Source: Syngnathus acus (lineage: Eukaryota; Chordata; Actinopteri; Syngnathiformes; Syngnathidae). Taken from it: a DNA stretch of 64,000 nt. The position numbers and the translations under genes are program-made. The notes beneath the pieces are model-generated. The model saw nothing but the letters and a program-made list of their open reading frames with translations, did not search any database and had not been told where the DNA came from. The stretch is taken from the NCBI RefSeq assembly GCF_901709675.1, contig NC_051093.1:8671553-8735552 (forward strand). The letters run 5' to 3'. Shown here one piece after another: positions 52,630 to 64,000 of this stretch. How positions within the stretch are numbered: position 1 is the stretch's first letter; the number at the start of each line of letters is the position of its first letter.

Positions 52630-55600
52630 GAGTCTGAACTGGGAGGCGCTGGGACTGCAGCGACTGGGACGCACCCTCGCTACCCTTTTGCTGGAGCTCA
52701 CGTTTAGGGAAGACAAGAATGGACCCCTCCCTCAAAGGAAGGAAAAAAAAAAACAGATGAGAAGAAAGAAAGGGAAGAAAAAAAAGGTCCCTCCTTCCAT
52801 AATTCCACAGCAGAAGGGTTGGAGTTTGGATGAGGAAAAGGGGGGTGAAGAGAAGGAAACCCGATCCTGAAGAGCATCGGTTCGTTGGAGGAAGATCTCC
52901 TCCTCCAGCGGCGGCTGCAGCCACAGGTTTATTCCAGACTTTATTTCTGGGTTGGAGCTACTTCCTGATTCACATTGACTTCACTTTTGTCACATTATCC
53001 CTTCTGATTCACGCAAAATCCTTTGGAATACATCTGGACGGTTTCACGGCATCATTGGCCTGCTTGCCGGTAACCGACGTTCCATTTTTGTAGGCTCATT
53101 TTTTACCATGCTTTTGCGGGACTCGTATAGGCTCCATTGACCAATATTTCTTTGGAGCCAACATAATCAAACCTTAGAAGTCACAAAATCAATCACCATA
53201 ATGGACCTATTGCTGATCCTAATTCAAACCTAATATCAATATTAAGCATAAGTAAACATTTCCCCCCTACCAGTACTCAATTTGATAATGATGGTGAGGT
53301 CTGGTTGGGTTTTTAGTCACAACCAGGTTGAAATTAGCCACCATGAAAAAAAGTTGGCAGAATTGAGTGGAGTCGTATTCAATTTCTTATGTGGCAATGC
53401 AATTTGTCTTTAGGAAACAGTTAGTTTCTACACTAACTAAGTTATGTGGACATTGGTAATATGTCAAAATTTCAATTTGACACCTGAAAGTGTGCAACTT
53501 AGTGAGACCAAAATGAACCTTCTCAGCAGAAGATGAGTATTTCCTCTCAGAATGTTATTGTGCAGTCGGTACTCCTAAACTGCCTGTTTCGAAAACAGTT
53601 GGACAACATTGTGATTATTATTGGCTTCGCAGACGCCCCCATTATTTTTCCTTCAGAAGCTGATGTTCAGGTGGATCTGTAATTAAGCAGAAGCCCGCCA
53701 TTACGGCGGCACAGATGAGCCGCACGGCCATCTGATCCACGAGCAGCAGACACGTTGCACAGTCTCGAGGTGGCAGACACGTCCAAGTCACTCCTCCTTC
53801 TCTCGCTCGCTCTCCCTGCCCCTCTCTCTCTCTCTCTTTTGCTCTCACACTCTGCAGATACCTCCATATTATCCATGTGTCTGCCTGTTCCTTTTTTTTT
53901 TTTTTTTTCTGGGAGGAGGATGGAATGCAATCTGCCTTTTTAGAGGAAAGAAGGCAGGCATAAGAAGAAGAAAGAGAGCAAAGTGCCACCTCATCGTTCC
54001 CTGATTCGACCTTCGCTTCGGCTGCGGGAGCATCAAAAAGCAACGCCGTCGTTTTCACACAGTCACAAAATCATAGTTAAATAAGACAGTCATCTCTAAT
54101 GAAAGTATCATTTGCACAAAAAAAATCTTAAAACTATCAACGCTAAAGCCAAATCTATACAACATGCAATAAATATGTTCTCCAGTTATAAAATCAAATC
54201 ACGTTGTCTTCAAATTTGGCCAAATAACCCCAATTGACCATCCAGAATGTCAATTCTGATTGGTCGGTTGGACGCAAATTGGTGCAATGGGAGAAAGTGA
54301 GAAGAACATGAGAAACGTGTGGCAACAACTGTTAGCAAGTTGTGAAGTTGACTTTTCTCCACAGAAAGTGTTTGACACTTAGATGTCATCGCACGTGTTC
54401 TTAGCTGCGGTCCCTCAAAAAAAAAAAAAGGGTTTATTTCGTTTTGACATTAGAGCATTCCTTTTGTTTTAATTTATTGTTTTTCATGAAAGACAAATAA
54501 AAGAGTTTGCAACAGAGCCATTTCTTATTGCTTTCATGCAAACCTTTCAACTGGGTAGAACGATTTCAGAAAAAACACAATTGCATCACACCTTTTCTAT
54601 GTACGACAATCCACCGACTCACACATTCACCAATTATTTGTAAATACATTGACACAACAATGTTGACATGGCACTTCAGAGGTCCAGCCTAAACATCTGG
54701 AATAAGGTAGAAATGATAAGCATTTGTTTCGGATTGTAAATGGCTACCTGAACAACTTTGAATTACCGTAGGAGGTTTATGGCAATGATTGCTACCCACT
54801 CATTATGATGTAACTTCAAAAATACTTTACTATCTCTCGGGATTCCTGCACGTTTTGAAAAATGACAGGTTTGTGTTCGACGAAAGAGACTGATCATAGT
54901 ATTTGGAGCCTGACTTGTAATATCAGTGCAAAGGTGTGCTCCTTGATTATTATTTTTTTCTCACCCTTTGCACCCTTTTTTGAGACTCTGACTGGTGCGT
55001 GAGTTTGAACACGCTGTGGTCAGCGGACACAGACTGCTTGGGTGGGGCCGTAGTCAGCGTAACCACCGACCTTGCTGGTGATGGCTTCACTCGCAATGCA
55101 GGCTTTGAAAATCAAATGCAACTGTTTGTCTAGAAAAATGAAAGTTAGTGACACTTGACATGTCCGCTGAGCCAACTGGGAGTGTCCTCCACTACTCATA
55201 GTCGCATCTGTCACCCCTGCAGGTGTGTTAGCTTTTAATCCTTGTGTATTTTATTGCAGCACAAGGTTAAACAAATAAAATATAAAACTACTAAAAAAAA
55301 TTGCTTGTGTGAACAAATTGAATTCAAATATGTGTAACATTAAACTGAAGGGATTTCCAAGTTTTAAGCGGTTTGGACGATGGAAGATCAAATAAATAAA
55401 AATAGAAAAATTGGCGATGCAATAAAAAGTAAAATACAAAATAAGATATAATTATTACAACTATGAAATAAAAAAATAAAATGGTAAATCCTTACATGCC
55501 AATCACTCCAGTTAAATTTCTAATCCGTCGCGGTTGGAATTGAGTCTAAAGGTGTCTTCAGGATCTTACCGTTCCATAATAACTTCACTACAGTTCCAAC

Positions 55601-58600
55601 TCTGCTGTGCTATCCCAAATGCCTTCAAGCCAATGGCACCTTTCCACACTTTCCTTTTAGCTCCCATATAAAAGACACTCTGCCTTATCTTGCCATTCCA
55701 TATTCAGAACTTCTACCAATCTAATGACCTGCAGTCATTCTAGTAAATGTACTGTAAAAGGAAGACTTTGATGTTGCTCTACTGTTGACCATGCACTTCC
55801 TCTCAGGTTGTAAAAGCCCAATGCACAGCTGATTGTCATCATACACAGCAAGACTTTTTGTGCGTGTGTGTATGTATGAGAAAGAGGGAGCCCTACCTGC
55901 TGTTTCCTCATTAGCGCTTTTAAGGGTGTCATGGATGTGCGTGAGTGGAATGGGCTCTTTATGAACGGAAGCTATTGGCTGTTTGAAGTTTATGCTACTG
56001 GAAAAGATGAGAGAAAAAAGAGGTGCGGGGGCAAACTTGTGTGTGTTTCTACATCCTGTTGAAAAAAAATTATTCGACAGTTTTTGACTCTGCATGAGTC
56101 TTTCTTTTTTTTTTTAACTGTATTTGTATTTGCATGTCAGATTTTTACTTCTTGTACAGCACTTTGTATTCAGCAATGGTTGTGCTCTATAATTTAAGTC
56201 GAGAGGTGAGTTCTTGCAACCTGTTGTTGACACTCTGTAAGGTCAGAGGTCAGTTCCCTCTAAGCCTCACATTTGGAGTAATTCTATCCTAATATCAGCG
56301 CAAATTGAAATATATGACAAGAACCGCTGCTGGGGAAGAGAAGGCCAAGATCAGCGGCATCGTAACATTCAGAAGGAATTTCCTGAGATAGAAGCAGATA
56401 GAACAGGAAAGGAAGACAAAAGCGGCGCTAAGACGAAGGTCTTCCTACACCATAGAACTCTTTCGTTCTCTGTGCCCAAAGGAGATAATTGAAGGCCTCT
56501 CTTTGGTTTTGGAAGTAGAGGGAAGGAGGGAGGGAGGGATGGTTGAAGAATCAGACGCAAAGCTCCTTAGAGGGAGAATGGAAGCCACGTCCACATGCAT
56601 GACTCATTCCCCTACTCTCATTCTCCTCCTCCTCCTCCTTCTCTGTAATTCTTTCTCTGGATACATTATGGCCAGTAATGATAGTATTTATTTCCAGCAG
56701 CAGTTTGTTGCACTCATTGAAACTGTGGCAAATTTGTGCTGGGTAAAAAAAAAGTGCATAAAAAGAAACAAATGAGCAGACATACAGTTTGAGTCCAGTA
56801 TGGATCCAAATGCAGAACAAATTGCATCAAATCAAAGTTGAGAAGTGATTGTACACTTTTCAAACAGCTAACTACTGACAGCTACAGGCAGACTGAAGGC
56901 CAACGTCAGCAGAGACCATTATCTGCATGAGATCACCCTTTGCCAGCCAATCACGTGCTTGCCTTCAAAGTGAAGCGGCTTTTACATTTGCAAGACCCCA
57001 AACAGGTGATTGAATGTAATGTGATGTAAGGAGAGAAAGTGTCAAATAAAGGCTTCTGGTGGCAATATAAAGAAAAGAAAAAAGGGGGCGGAGACAAGTT
57101 GATGGTGAACAAATGGAGGAAAAAAATGGAGCGAGAAGTTACCCCGTACAGTCATCGTGCAGAAGAGAGAGAGGAATGTTGAACACACTTTTATGTCTCT
57201 CTGTTGCACTTACTCTCCCATCGAAAGAAGAGGATCAGAGCCCATCCCCCCCAGTTCCAAACCAAGACACACACACACAGAGCAGACAGGCTGGGGATGG
57301 AAACTATGAACACTGCAGTTGCCAGACGGCAAAGAGAAATGATCAACACAAGTTGAAAAAAGAAAAAAAAAAATCCAGAGGTCTCAACTTTCAGATGACT
57401 GAAACGTCTTATGCTAAATAGAGATTGCCATTATGATAACGTTACTTGAATGACACCAGAACGATAATGTTCATAATATATATTTCCAGAAGTATTTACA
57501 GTATTTTCAATTATTACATCATTGGTTTTGCTAGTTCTACAGTATGGCAGGGCAACACACATTTTCAACATTTCCAAATAAACCTTTCAAGATTGGAATT
57601 TTTTTCTCCAAAACATATTTTGCTATTATTGTGTGTGTGTTCAAAGCAATTAGATGTGTGCGTTAATGTCATGTCATAACCCCTGGCGGCTGTTCATTTC
57701 CCGTGTTGTAAATCCACAGCCCGGAGTCTCCCGTCACACCTGTGTGTGTTTCTGTTTGTGTGCTTTCGGCTAAACGCGGCGCTTAGGCGCCATTTGTATG
57801 CATTAAAAGTCAACCCTGCTGTGTGCTGACTATACCAAGCTGGAGCGCATATACAACAGAAACGTGGTGGGTGAAATTTGGCACCGTGTTTTTGCTTCTC
57901 TCGTTTAGAAATTTGAATCCAAGTCAAGAAAGGCCTAATTCTCAGCCATGACTAAAATATTATCTTGACCGATAATCCAATGTTGACTTGACGTGATCAG
58001 AGTTTTTTTTTTTCTCAGAACCTAAAGCTAACAATTTGCAGAGCTTTTTGTTTCTATCTTTTCTAGTTTTTCTTCTTCTGTGCATTTCCAAGCAGTCTGG
58101 ATACCCTATGGCACAATGCTGCCCCCCACAGGTCAGGTTTGGTATCTGCCCAGAATGCTCTGCTAATATTATAAACATATGGATAGTTTTCAAATACAGA
58201 AATTAGCCAAAACATAATGTCCACTTGCTCAGTATAAGGAAACCCAAGATAGAAAAAGTATACACACCCCTGTTTAAACGCTAGCATTTATATAGTAAAC
58301 TGTCTTGTCTCCTTTTTGTAGAAAGTTTGGAGTTACTGATGTTTACTTATGATTAAAGGTGCAAATTATGTCACTGACAGTCTCTTGAAAAAGTTCTAAT
58401 TCCGTTTTATAAACTCTTTTGACCTCTGTTTGAAGGAGGGAGAGCGAAACGGCATACTGCCCATCCTCGACGTGGCAGGGTGATGTTGCAAAAGCCAGCT
58501 GAGAGAGCGAGAGAGAGAGCGAGAGAGAGAGAGAGAGAGAAGGGAGTGATAGAAGCCATTTTTCCCACACGAGTGCCTTAAGACTTGAGCTGAAGACCAT

Positions 58601-59072
58601 TCAAGACTTAATATTTAATACTTAATTAATATTAGAGGAAATAACCCAAATGAACGAATAAGCACAGACTGAGACTCAATATAAAGTACATTTATATTTC
58701 TCCCCAAAAAACAACCTTGCTAAAAGTGTCTGAAAGTACATCTGACATCACTTGTCGTTGGTTATCTTATCGGGAGAGCAGGAAATCCTCACTTGGGAGA
58801 GGGTGTGGCTTATATTTGGGGAGGAGCTGCTTGTAATCAGATACCTGTCAATCAAGAACATCTTTCTCCAAAGGTTAACCCTTGGATTAGTCGTTACTTG
58901 AAATGGCATCTAACACGTTACTTAATGGCATCAATGACAATAGCAACATTGACTTTGTAAATATTAACATGTCACAGGATTTACATTGAAGGCTATCATT
59001 GCTTGAGTTATTCTATACTTTTGAACTTCATCACTGTCATGTGATATAGTAAGTCTAATTTTCTTCAACTAC
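52630..59072. other. Intergenic region upstream of COL1A1, proximal part
   Basis: No exon of a known gene is recognised. The first few hundred bases should contain COL1A1 promoter elements. GC-richer islands at about 53640-53830, 55015-55115 and 57690-57860 stand out in AT-rich DNA. Simple repeats include a T run at about 53892-53910 and (GA)n at 58501-58541. The rest appears unstructured. Confidence 0.5.
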
Positions 59073-59160
59073 GTGTCCTCACTGGGGTCACGAATGAGCC
59101 GCAGCCTATCCCAGCTGACTTTGGACACTTTGGAGTCCATCGCAGGGCTGAGGGCGTATG
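59073..59160 (+). mobile_element. L2-type LINE 3' fragment
   Basis: It contains GTCCTCACTGGGGTCACGAA, GCAGCCTATCCCAGCTGACT and CCATCGCAGGGCTG. This is the signature of the 3' tail of fish L2-clade LINEs (Maui-like), here truncated and degraded. No reverse transcriptase ORF adjoins it. Confidence 0.6.
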
Positions 59161-62100
59161 TAGCCAAAGAAACATTTCAACTTTTATTCATACTCAATTT
59201 AGAGTCATCAATTACGTTATATAGTGTCAATAGCACTTTTTTTTTTTTTTTTTTTTAAGAAAGTTATTTTTTTTGCTGTGCTCTAAGAGGCAAAAAGTGA
59301 GTAACATGAGAGATGAGGGGAAAAAAGAGTGAGAAAGAGTCTGGGTCAAAAGTGGAAAAAGAACATTCCCTTGCTTTCTCCGTGGCAGTTTAATCTAACC
59401 AGTATGTGTGCGTCTCACACATGGGGGAGGAGAGGGAGAAAGAGAGAGACCTAAGGAGAGAGAGAGAGAGAGAGAGGTTCTGCATTCTTTTCCATTGAGG
59501 TCAATGCTTAAGCAAGTTTTTCACCATGCATTGAAAAAGAAGGCCTTTCAAACATTATAATAATTTTTTAGCCATAATCAATACTCATGTTAGCCAACTC
59601 TGCTGGTCTGTCCTCAAAATCTGTTCGGGTATCAATATTTTGTGCAAAAGTGATGACTTGACCAGATGTTGGTTTTTTTTCGTCTTTGAAGCAGACGATT
59701 GTCTTTCACCTCACATTCGTTTTGTTTTGCTTGACCAAAGCGATTTACATTTTGATGTTAACCATTGGATGGAGTACAAGGCGACAAAATGGACGCGATG
59801 CTTTTTTGTCTTCTTCCATTCTTCTTTTTTCCTCCTCCCATCTGCATCTCATTCTGTCTTTTCTCTCCTCCTCCAATGTCCTCATCTGTTCAGGATTCTT
59901 CCCTTTCCTTTCCAGCCCAGCCCAGCCCAGCCCACGTCATGGGGACATTATACTGGATTTTCAACTACTTCCTTTCCTTTTTTCCATCACTTCCTTTCTC
60001 CGTTCCTCGTGTTTAGGCCACTGGTCTCACTCTCTGTCTACTCATTGAAAAAATATCTGCTGTCATGTCATTATACATTTCTGTCTATTGTCTGAGTTCC
60101 GTTTTACAATCCGTTTGCATAAGGGAAAATGACTAAAAATGGTTCGGCAATAATTGTTCCTTTCCTTTTCAAAAGTTGGCACTGTTGCACTGCAGAAAAT
60201 GACTTAATGGAAAGTAGCCTCTTTCTGCTACACGTTCAGTCTGCACAAATTTTTCAGGCCCCCCAAATAAATTAGCACGCACACATAAACACCCTTTCTA
60301 ATTTTTTTTTTTATCAGCTTTTTTATCATGTGTTCAATGTGGAAGGAACACAAGCAGTTAAGTTCTCTGCAGACAATTTCTCTCCATTTTGCTTTCTCTC
60401 CCATGCTCACCACTCCCTAACAAGAGTTATATGGTCCACCGCAAGTGCGTGAGTGTGTTTGTGTGCATGTGTGTGTGACCTTCCAGCTGTTTTTCTTAAG
60501 CCTTGCTTGAGTCGATTGTGCTGTCTCTGTTTGTTACTTGCTAATTTTGTTATTAAAGGTGTTCTGAAAAATCGATACTGTCAATGTGCCCTTATTTTTT
60601 TTTCTTCTTTCTATCTTTCACAGTTACTTTCTGGTGGGAGTTTCTTTTTCCTCTATGTCTCCCATTACCAAAGTCTGCCTTTTGACTTTGTGGCTTGTCT
60701 CTCCTCCTCTATGCTAAGTCACTTCACCACGTGACTTCAAGTCTCCTCCTTCTTTTCCAATTCCTTTACTTGTCCATTTTTTTTTTCATTCTTCCACCTC
60801 AACTGTAGTATCAATCATACTTCAACAATAATATATGTTAATTTATTGCAAATAATGATCATCAGTACTTTTTATTCCTACCTGTGTTAATTAATTCATA
60901 ATTGGAAATAACAAGAATACACTTCAAAATACATTCCACAGCACAAATCACTTCAAATTGCACGTTTGCCCTCTTCCCTTTAAGTCTCAGTAAAAACAGT
61001 TATTTCTTTGACATTGCTGTGTTTTTTTTTTTTTCTTGTTGGACCACCTGTATTCATGAAGCAGGTGTTTCCAACTTGAAATATGTGCCATTGTGGAAAA
61101 ACAGAGATGGGAAATGATGTTTTATGCTTACAATGACGCTCCAGTTGTTCTTTTCATCGCAGGTGATTCCACATCAACTGGAGAGGAAGCAAAATGGGAC
61201 AGATTGTTTGATTCTTTCTACACCACAACATGTATAAATGTAAATGAAAAGAAACATGAAACAGCTGCAGAAATGATATTTAAAGAGGGGATGCATTCCA
61301 CTGTCAGTCGAGGTAATGGTAAAGCATGTAAGAGCACGTTCATCTTCAAAAAATGGGAAATGCCTCCTCGATACAGCATGACATTTTTTTGCTCTGACGA
61401 ATATTCTCGCAATTTTCCAGAATCAATAGTGACAAAAAGTACCGGTACGTAAATAAATGACGGCTTAATGTCTGAGCCTGACCTTTTTTTCCTTTTACTC
61501 CAATAGCGGCTTATTAGGGTTATTTTGCGATTTAAAAAAAGAAAGAAAAAAAGGCAATATTAATATTAAATAAGCATAGGACTCCCACTAATAGCAACAA
61601 CAACATTCATCGTAATGGTTAATTAAATTTGTTGATATGATAGTTTATCAAAAATGTAATCCCTGGTACAAAAAAAAAAAAAATTGAAGGTTGAGCTACA
61701 GGAAGGGAGGAAAAAGCCTGAGACGTGTGGTGTGTAATCACGCCTCTCCGTTTTTCTCCATCCAATGTGGCATTCAGACCATTCAGGCCACTGAGTCTAT
61801 AAATACACAGTAAATTAGAGAGTGCGTTTTTTGGAAGTCGTCCTTAGAAAGGCTGAACTTTTTCCCCTTTTCAATGCTCATGTTTCTTTTTCTCTCCGTT
61901 ATAGAATCTACAAAGGACTATTAAATAAAAAATAGGTTTTACCAAAACAAATGATTTAAGACTAATGAGATGAGATTTTCTTTTAATTTATTTATTGGTT
62001 AATAATATTCTTTCAGAACAACCAATCCGTGAACTGCTTTTAACATACTTGGAGTTTGCTAGCAGGTGTTGAGAAGCTCCAAGAAGCCTTTTCATTTAGT

Positions 62101-62686
62101 TGCACACCGAAAGAGACGCTGAAGCAACTATTACCATGACCACTGGTTGCCTTCTATTACAGGAAAAAAAGCTTTCTAAATCACTATAACTTTACTCCAA
62201 AGCAGGTGTTACCTTCATTCCGGGTCAGCTTAAATATGTCGTTCAACACCAGTGTCGACACAACAACTGGCCAAGGCGAGATTTTCATCAATAAATGACC
62301 AGGTATATTGATCGCATTCACTTTCATATACTTTTTCAAATCTGCCTCTTGAAGCAGAAACAAATTCTGGGAAAGCCCCTCTATTTCTCTTTGACATGAA
62401 TAAAGCTACAGTAATTGGGCATCCATTAAAATGCGTGCAAAATGATTTTATGGCTCCAGTGTGCATACACAGCTCCACTGTGCCTGGTGGCCCTGGAGGC
62501 AAATGCAAAAGATCAAGGGGGAGAAGTAGAGAACCTGGTGGGATACCCAGTGGCTTTACTGCTTCCTTAGACCAGAACCGCATACGAGCATTTTACTGTG
62601 TGTTTGTGTCAAGTCAGCGAGAAAGAATGACACATTATTGAAATGAAATTCCTCAATTCACAATTCTTTGTTGATATTTTCGAATG
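59161..62686. other. Intergenic region, distal part
   Basis: AT-rich, with T and A runs, (GA)n at 59455-59476 and four CAGCC units at 59913-59933. A 119-codon plus-strand reading frame at 61093-61452 is the longest in the area; I cannot match it to a family and do not call it a gene. Confidence 0.5.
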
Positions 62687-62694
62687 GAGTAAAG

Positions 62695-63011
62695 CAGGGG
62701 TGTCAAACTCCTTTTTTTGGCGGGCCGCATTGCTTCTTTCGGAGGGCCGTCATGACGGTCTACCCAAATCAATGTATGAGCACCTCATATTATATCCAGT
62801 AAAAGCTACAAAACAAATTGACAAACAACTCGTTTTCAAATCAGACGAGTAAAACCTGGTCAAATATTTAAAAAAAATATATTATTAAAAGTAAAGACAA
62901 TTTGCAATTCTAGTAATGACATGAATTTGATGCACAATTTGTCTTCGCGGGCCACATAAAATGATGTGGCGGGCCGTATCTGGCCCCCGGGCCTTGAGTT
63001 TGACACCTGTG
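62695..63011. mobile_element. Non-autonomous hAT element (317 bp) with intact ends and 8-bp target duplication
   Basis: The left end CAGGGGTGTCAAACTC and the right end GAGTTTGACACCTGTG are inverted copies differing at two positions. The 8-bp direct repeat GAGTAAAG flanks both sides (62687-62694 and 63012-63019). Subterminal GGCGGGCCG / CGGGCCACAT motifs are typical of this abundant vertebrate hAT group. It is noncoding, so mobilisation would need transposase from elsewhere. Confidence 0.9.
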
Positions 63012-63019
63012 GAGTAAAG

Positions 63020-64000
63020 GATACAAATGAAAAATCAAAATGATACCTTGGTTGTATACGGCGTGAAGCTAAAGTTTGAAAAGTTGTTATGGCACACAAA
63101 GTTTTTGGGATCAAAATTTGCCTCAGAAGTGGAAGGACGAACTGTCAATTCATTTGAAACGCACACGTTTTGCTTTTCAGTTAGCTTTTATATTTCTGTG
63201 TCATAATACTGGAGAAGGTAAGCAGTCACAGCGCAGTGGAAATAAAATCAATTGATCAAATAGATCAATTATTATAAATTTAAGATCATTTACGACAAAA
63301 GGACAGGTGCGAGAGAGGCTATTCTTGCCATCTTGAAGAAGAAAATCCCTCTTCATGATGAATTCTGCTTACGTTTGTTTACCTGCTACTCACTCCAGTG
63401 CCTGCTTGCAACGCTAGCATCTATCGCCTCCTAAATCTCTTTATGGAGTAGTTTTAAGATGCCAGCATTTGACATCAGGGGGCCACAAGTCACCTCTTCC
63501 GCCCCTTTCTTCTCTTTTCATACCCCTCTTTCTCTTGCTCTCAGCAATTTTCAAACAGTCCTTCTTTCCATATTAGCAGCTTAAAAAGCCCATTAACGTA
63601 AGCACCCCACTCATGCTGGTGAGCATCTCTAAAACTTCTGGTTCCTGTTAGCACTTAGCCACGTTAGCAGGGGGGCTTATGGATAAAGAGGCAGAACTGC
63701 TTACATTGAGTCCTGCATTGTTTTGAAGTTTTATGGTGGTCTTTTAAATGGGACTTCTGGAGCCTTCCTTACAAAAAATGGTTAGGTTATAGCTTTTCCA
63801 TTCTACCGTGTTCACGGCGCGGCAATTTAATTTTGTTGGACGTCGTGGTCAAAATGAGCCAATTTGATTTTAAAATAAGAGCGAGTTCAAGCAGTATTCA
63901 GTTTCTTATACTTATCCCAAAATCGTATCTTTAAAACCATTTTTTCCCCTTCTGGAATGCATGTAAATAACCGTAATTTGACATATTAACAAGTAAATAA
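63020..64000. other. Intergenic region at the window end
   Basis: No gene, RNA or repeat family is recognisable here. Confidence 0.5.

Noticed and set aside
62230-62583. 117-codon minus-strand ORF
   Set aside because: There is no recognisable domain, no splice context and low-information composition.

Overview
The window is vertebrate nuclear DNA, almost certainly from a ray-finned (teleost) fish. It holds three multi-exon genes with short introns (many 60-120 bp) and GT-AG splice sites. Their spliced products match vertebrate FBXL16, SMG1 and COL1A1 along their full length. I recognised them by reading the translated exons against remembered vertebrate proteins; no search was run. The fish assignment rests on compactness, hAT and TA-flanked MITE repeats and a fish-type L2 LINE tail. 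The species cannot be fixed from this.

Layout. 1-1042: FBXL16 3' UTR. 1043-5368 (minus): FBXL16 coding exons (6 exons, 504 codons), with a small perfect-TIR MITE in one intron. 5376 to about 8150: probable 5' UTR intron with a (CAG)11 tract. About 8150-8850: CpG-rich block with a consensus CRE, the likely FBXL16 promoter. About 8950-13300: intergenic DNA with one retroelement-like zinc-knuckle relic. 13540-32643 (plus): complete SMG1 (62 coding exons summing to 10,941 nt, 3,646 codons plus stop), preceded by two possible upstream ORFs. 32644-33780: SMG1 3' UTR. 33791-37276: a nest of transposon fragments around an unusual symmetrical palindromic array. 38064-39306: COL1A1 3' UTR. 39307-52438 (minus): complete COL1A1 (49 coding exons summing to 4,347 nt, 1,448 codons plus stop), with TATA box and the conserved start-codon stem-loop. 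52630-64000: intergenic DNA with microsatellites, an L2 fragment and an intact hAT-type MITE with perfect target duplication.

The genes are not a functional operon. FBXL16 (F-box/LRR protein) and SMG1 (PIKK kinase of nonsense-mediated decay) are head to head, about 4.5-5 kb apart. SMG1 and COL1A1 (type I collagen alpha-1 chain) converge tail to tail across the repeat nest. Both large gene models stay in frame across every junction, so the assembly looks sound there.

The most unusual structure is the nest at 34064-36178. Five hairpin-forming units of about 235 bp lie in tandem inside about 225-bp inverted arms, which lie inside a second, outer inverted pair. Other points of note are a six-codon SMG1 uORF whose stop overlaps the main start (TAATG), three GC-AG introns, two apparent exon fusions in COL1A1, and homopolymer or microsatellite tracts close to COL1A1 splice sites.
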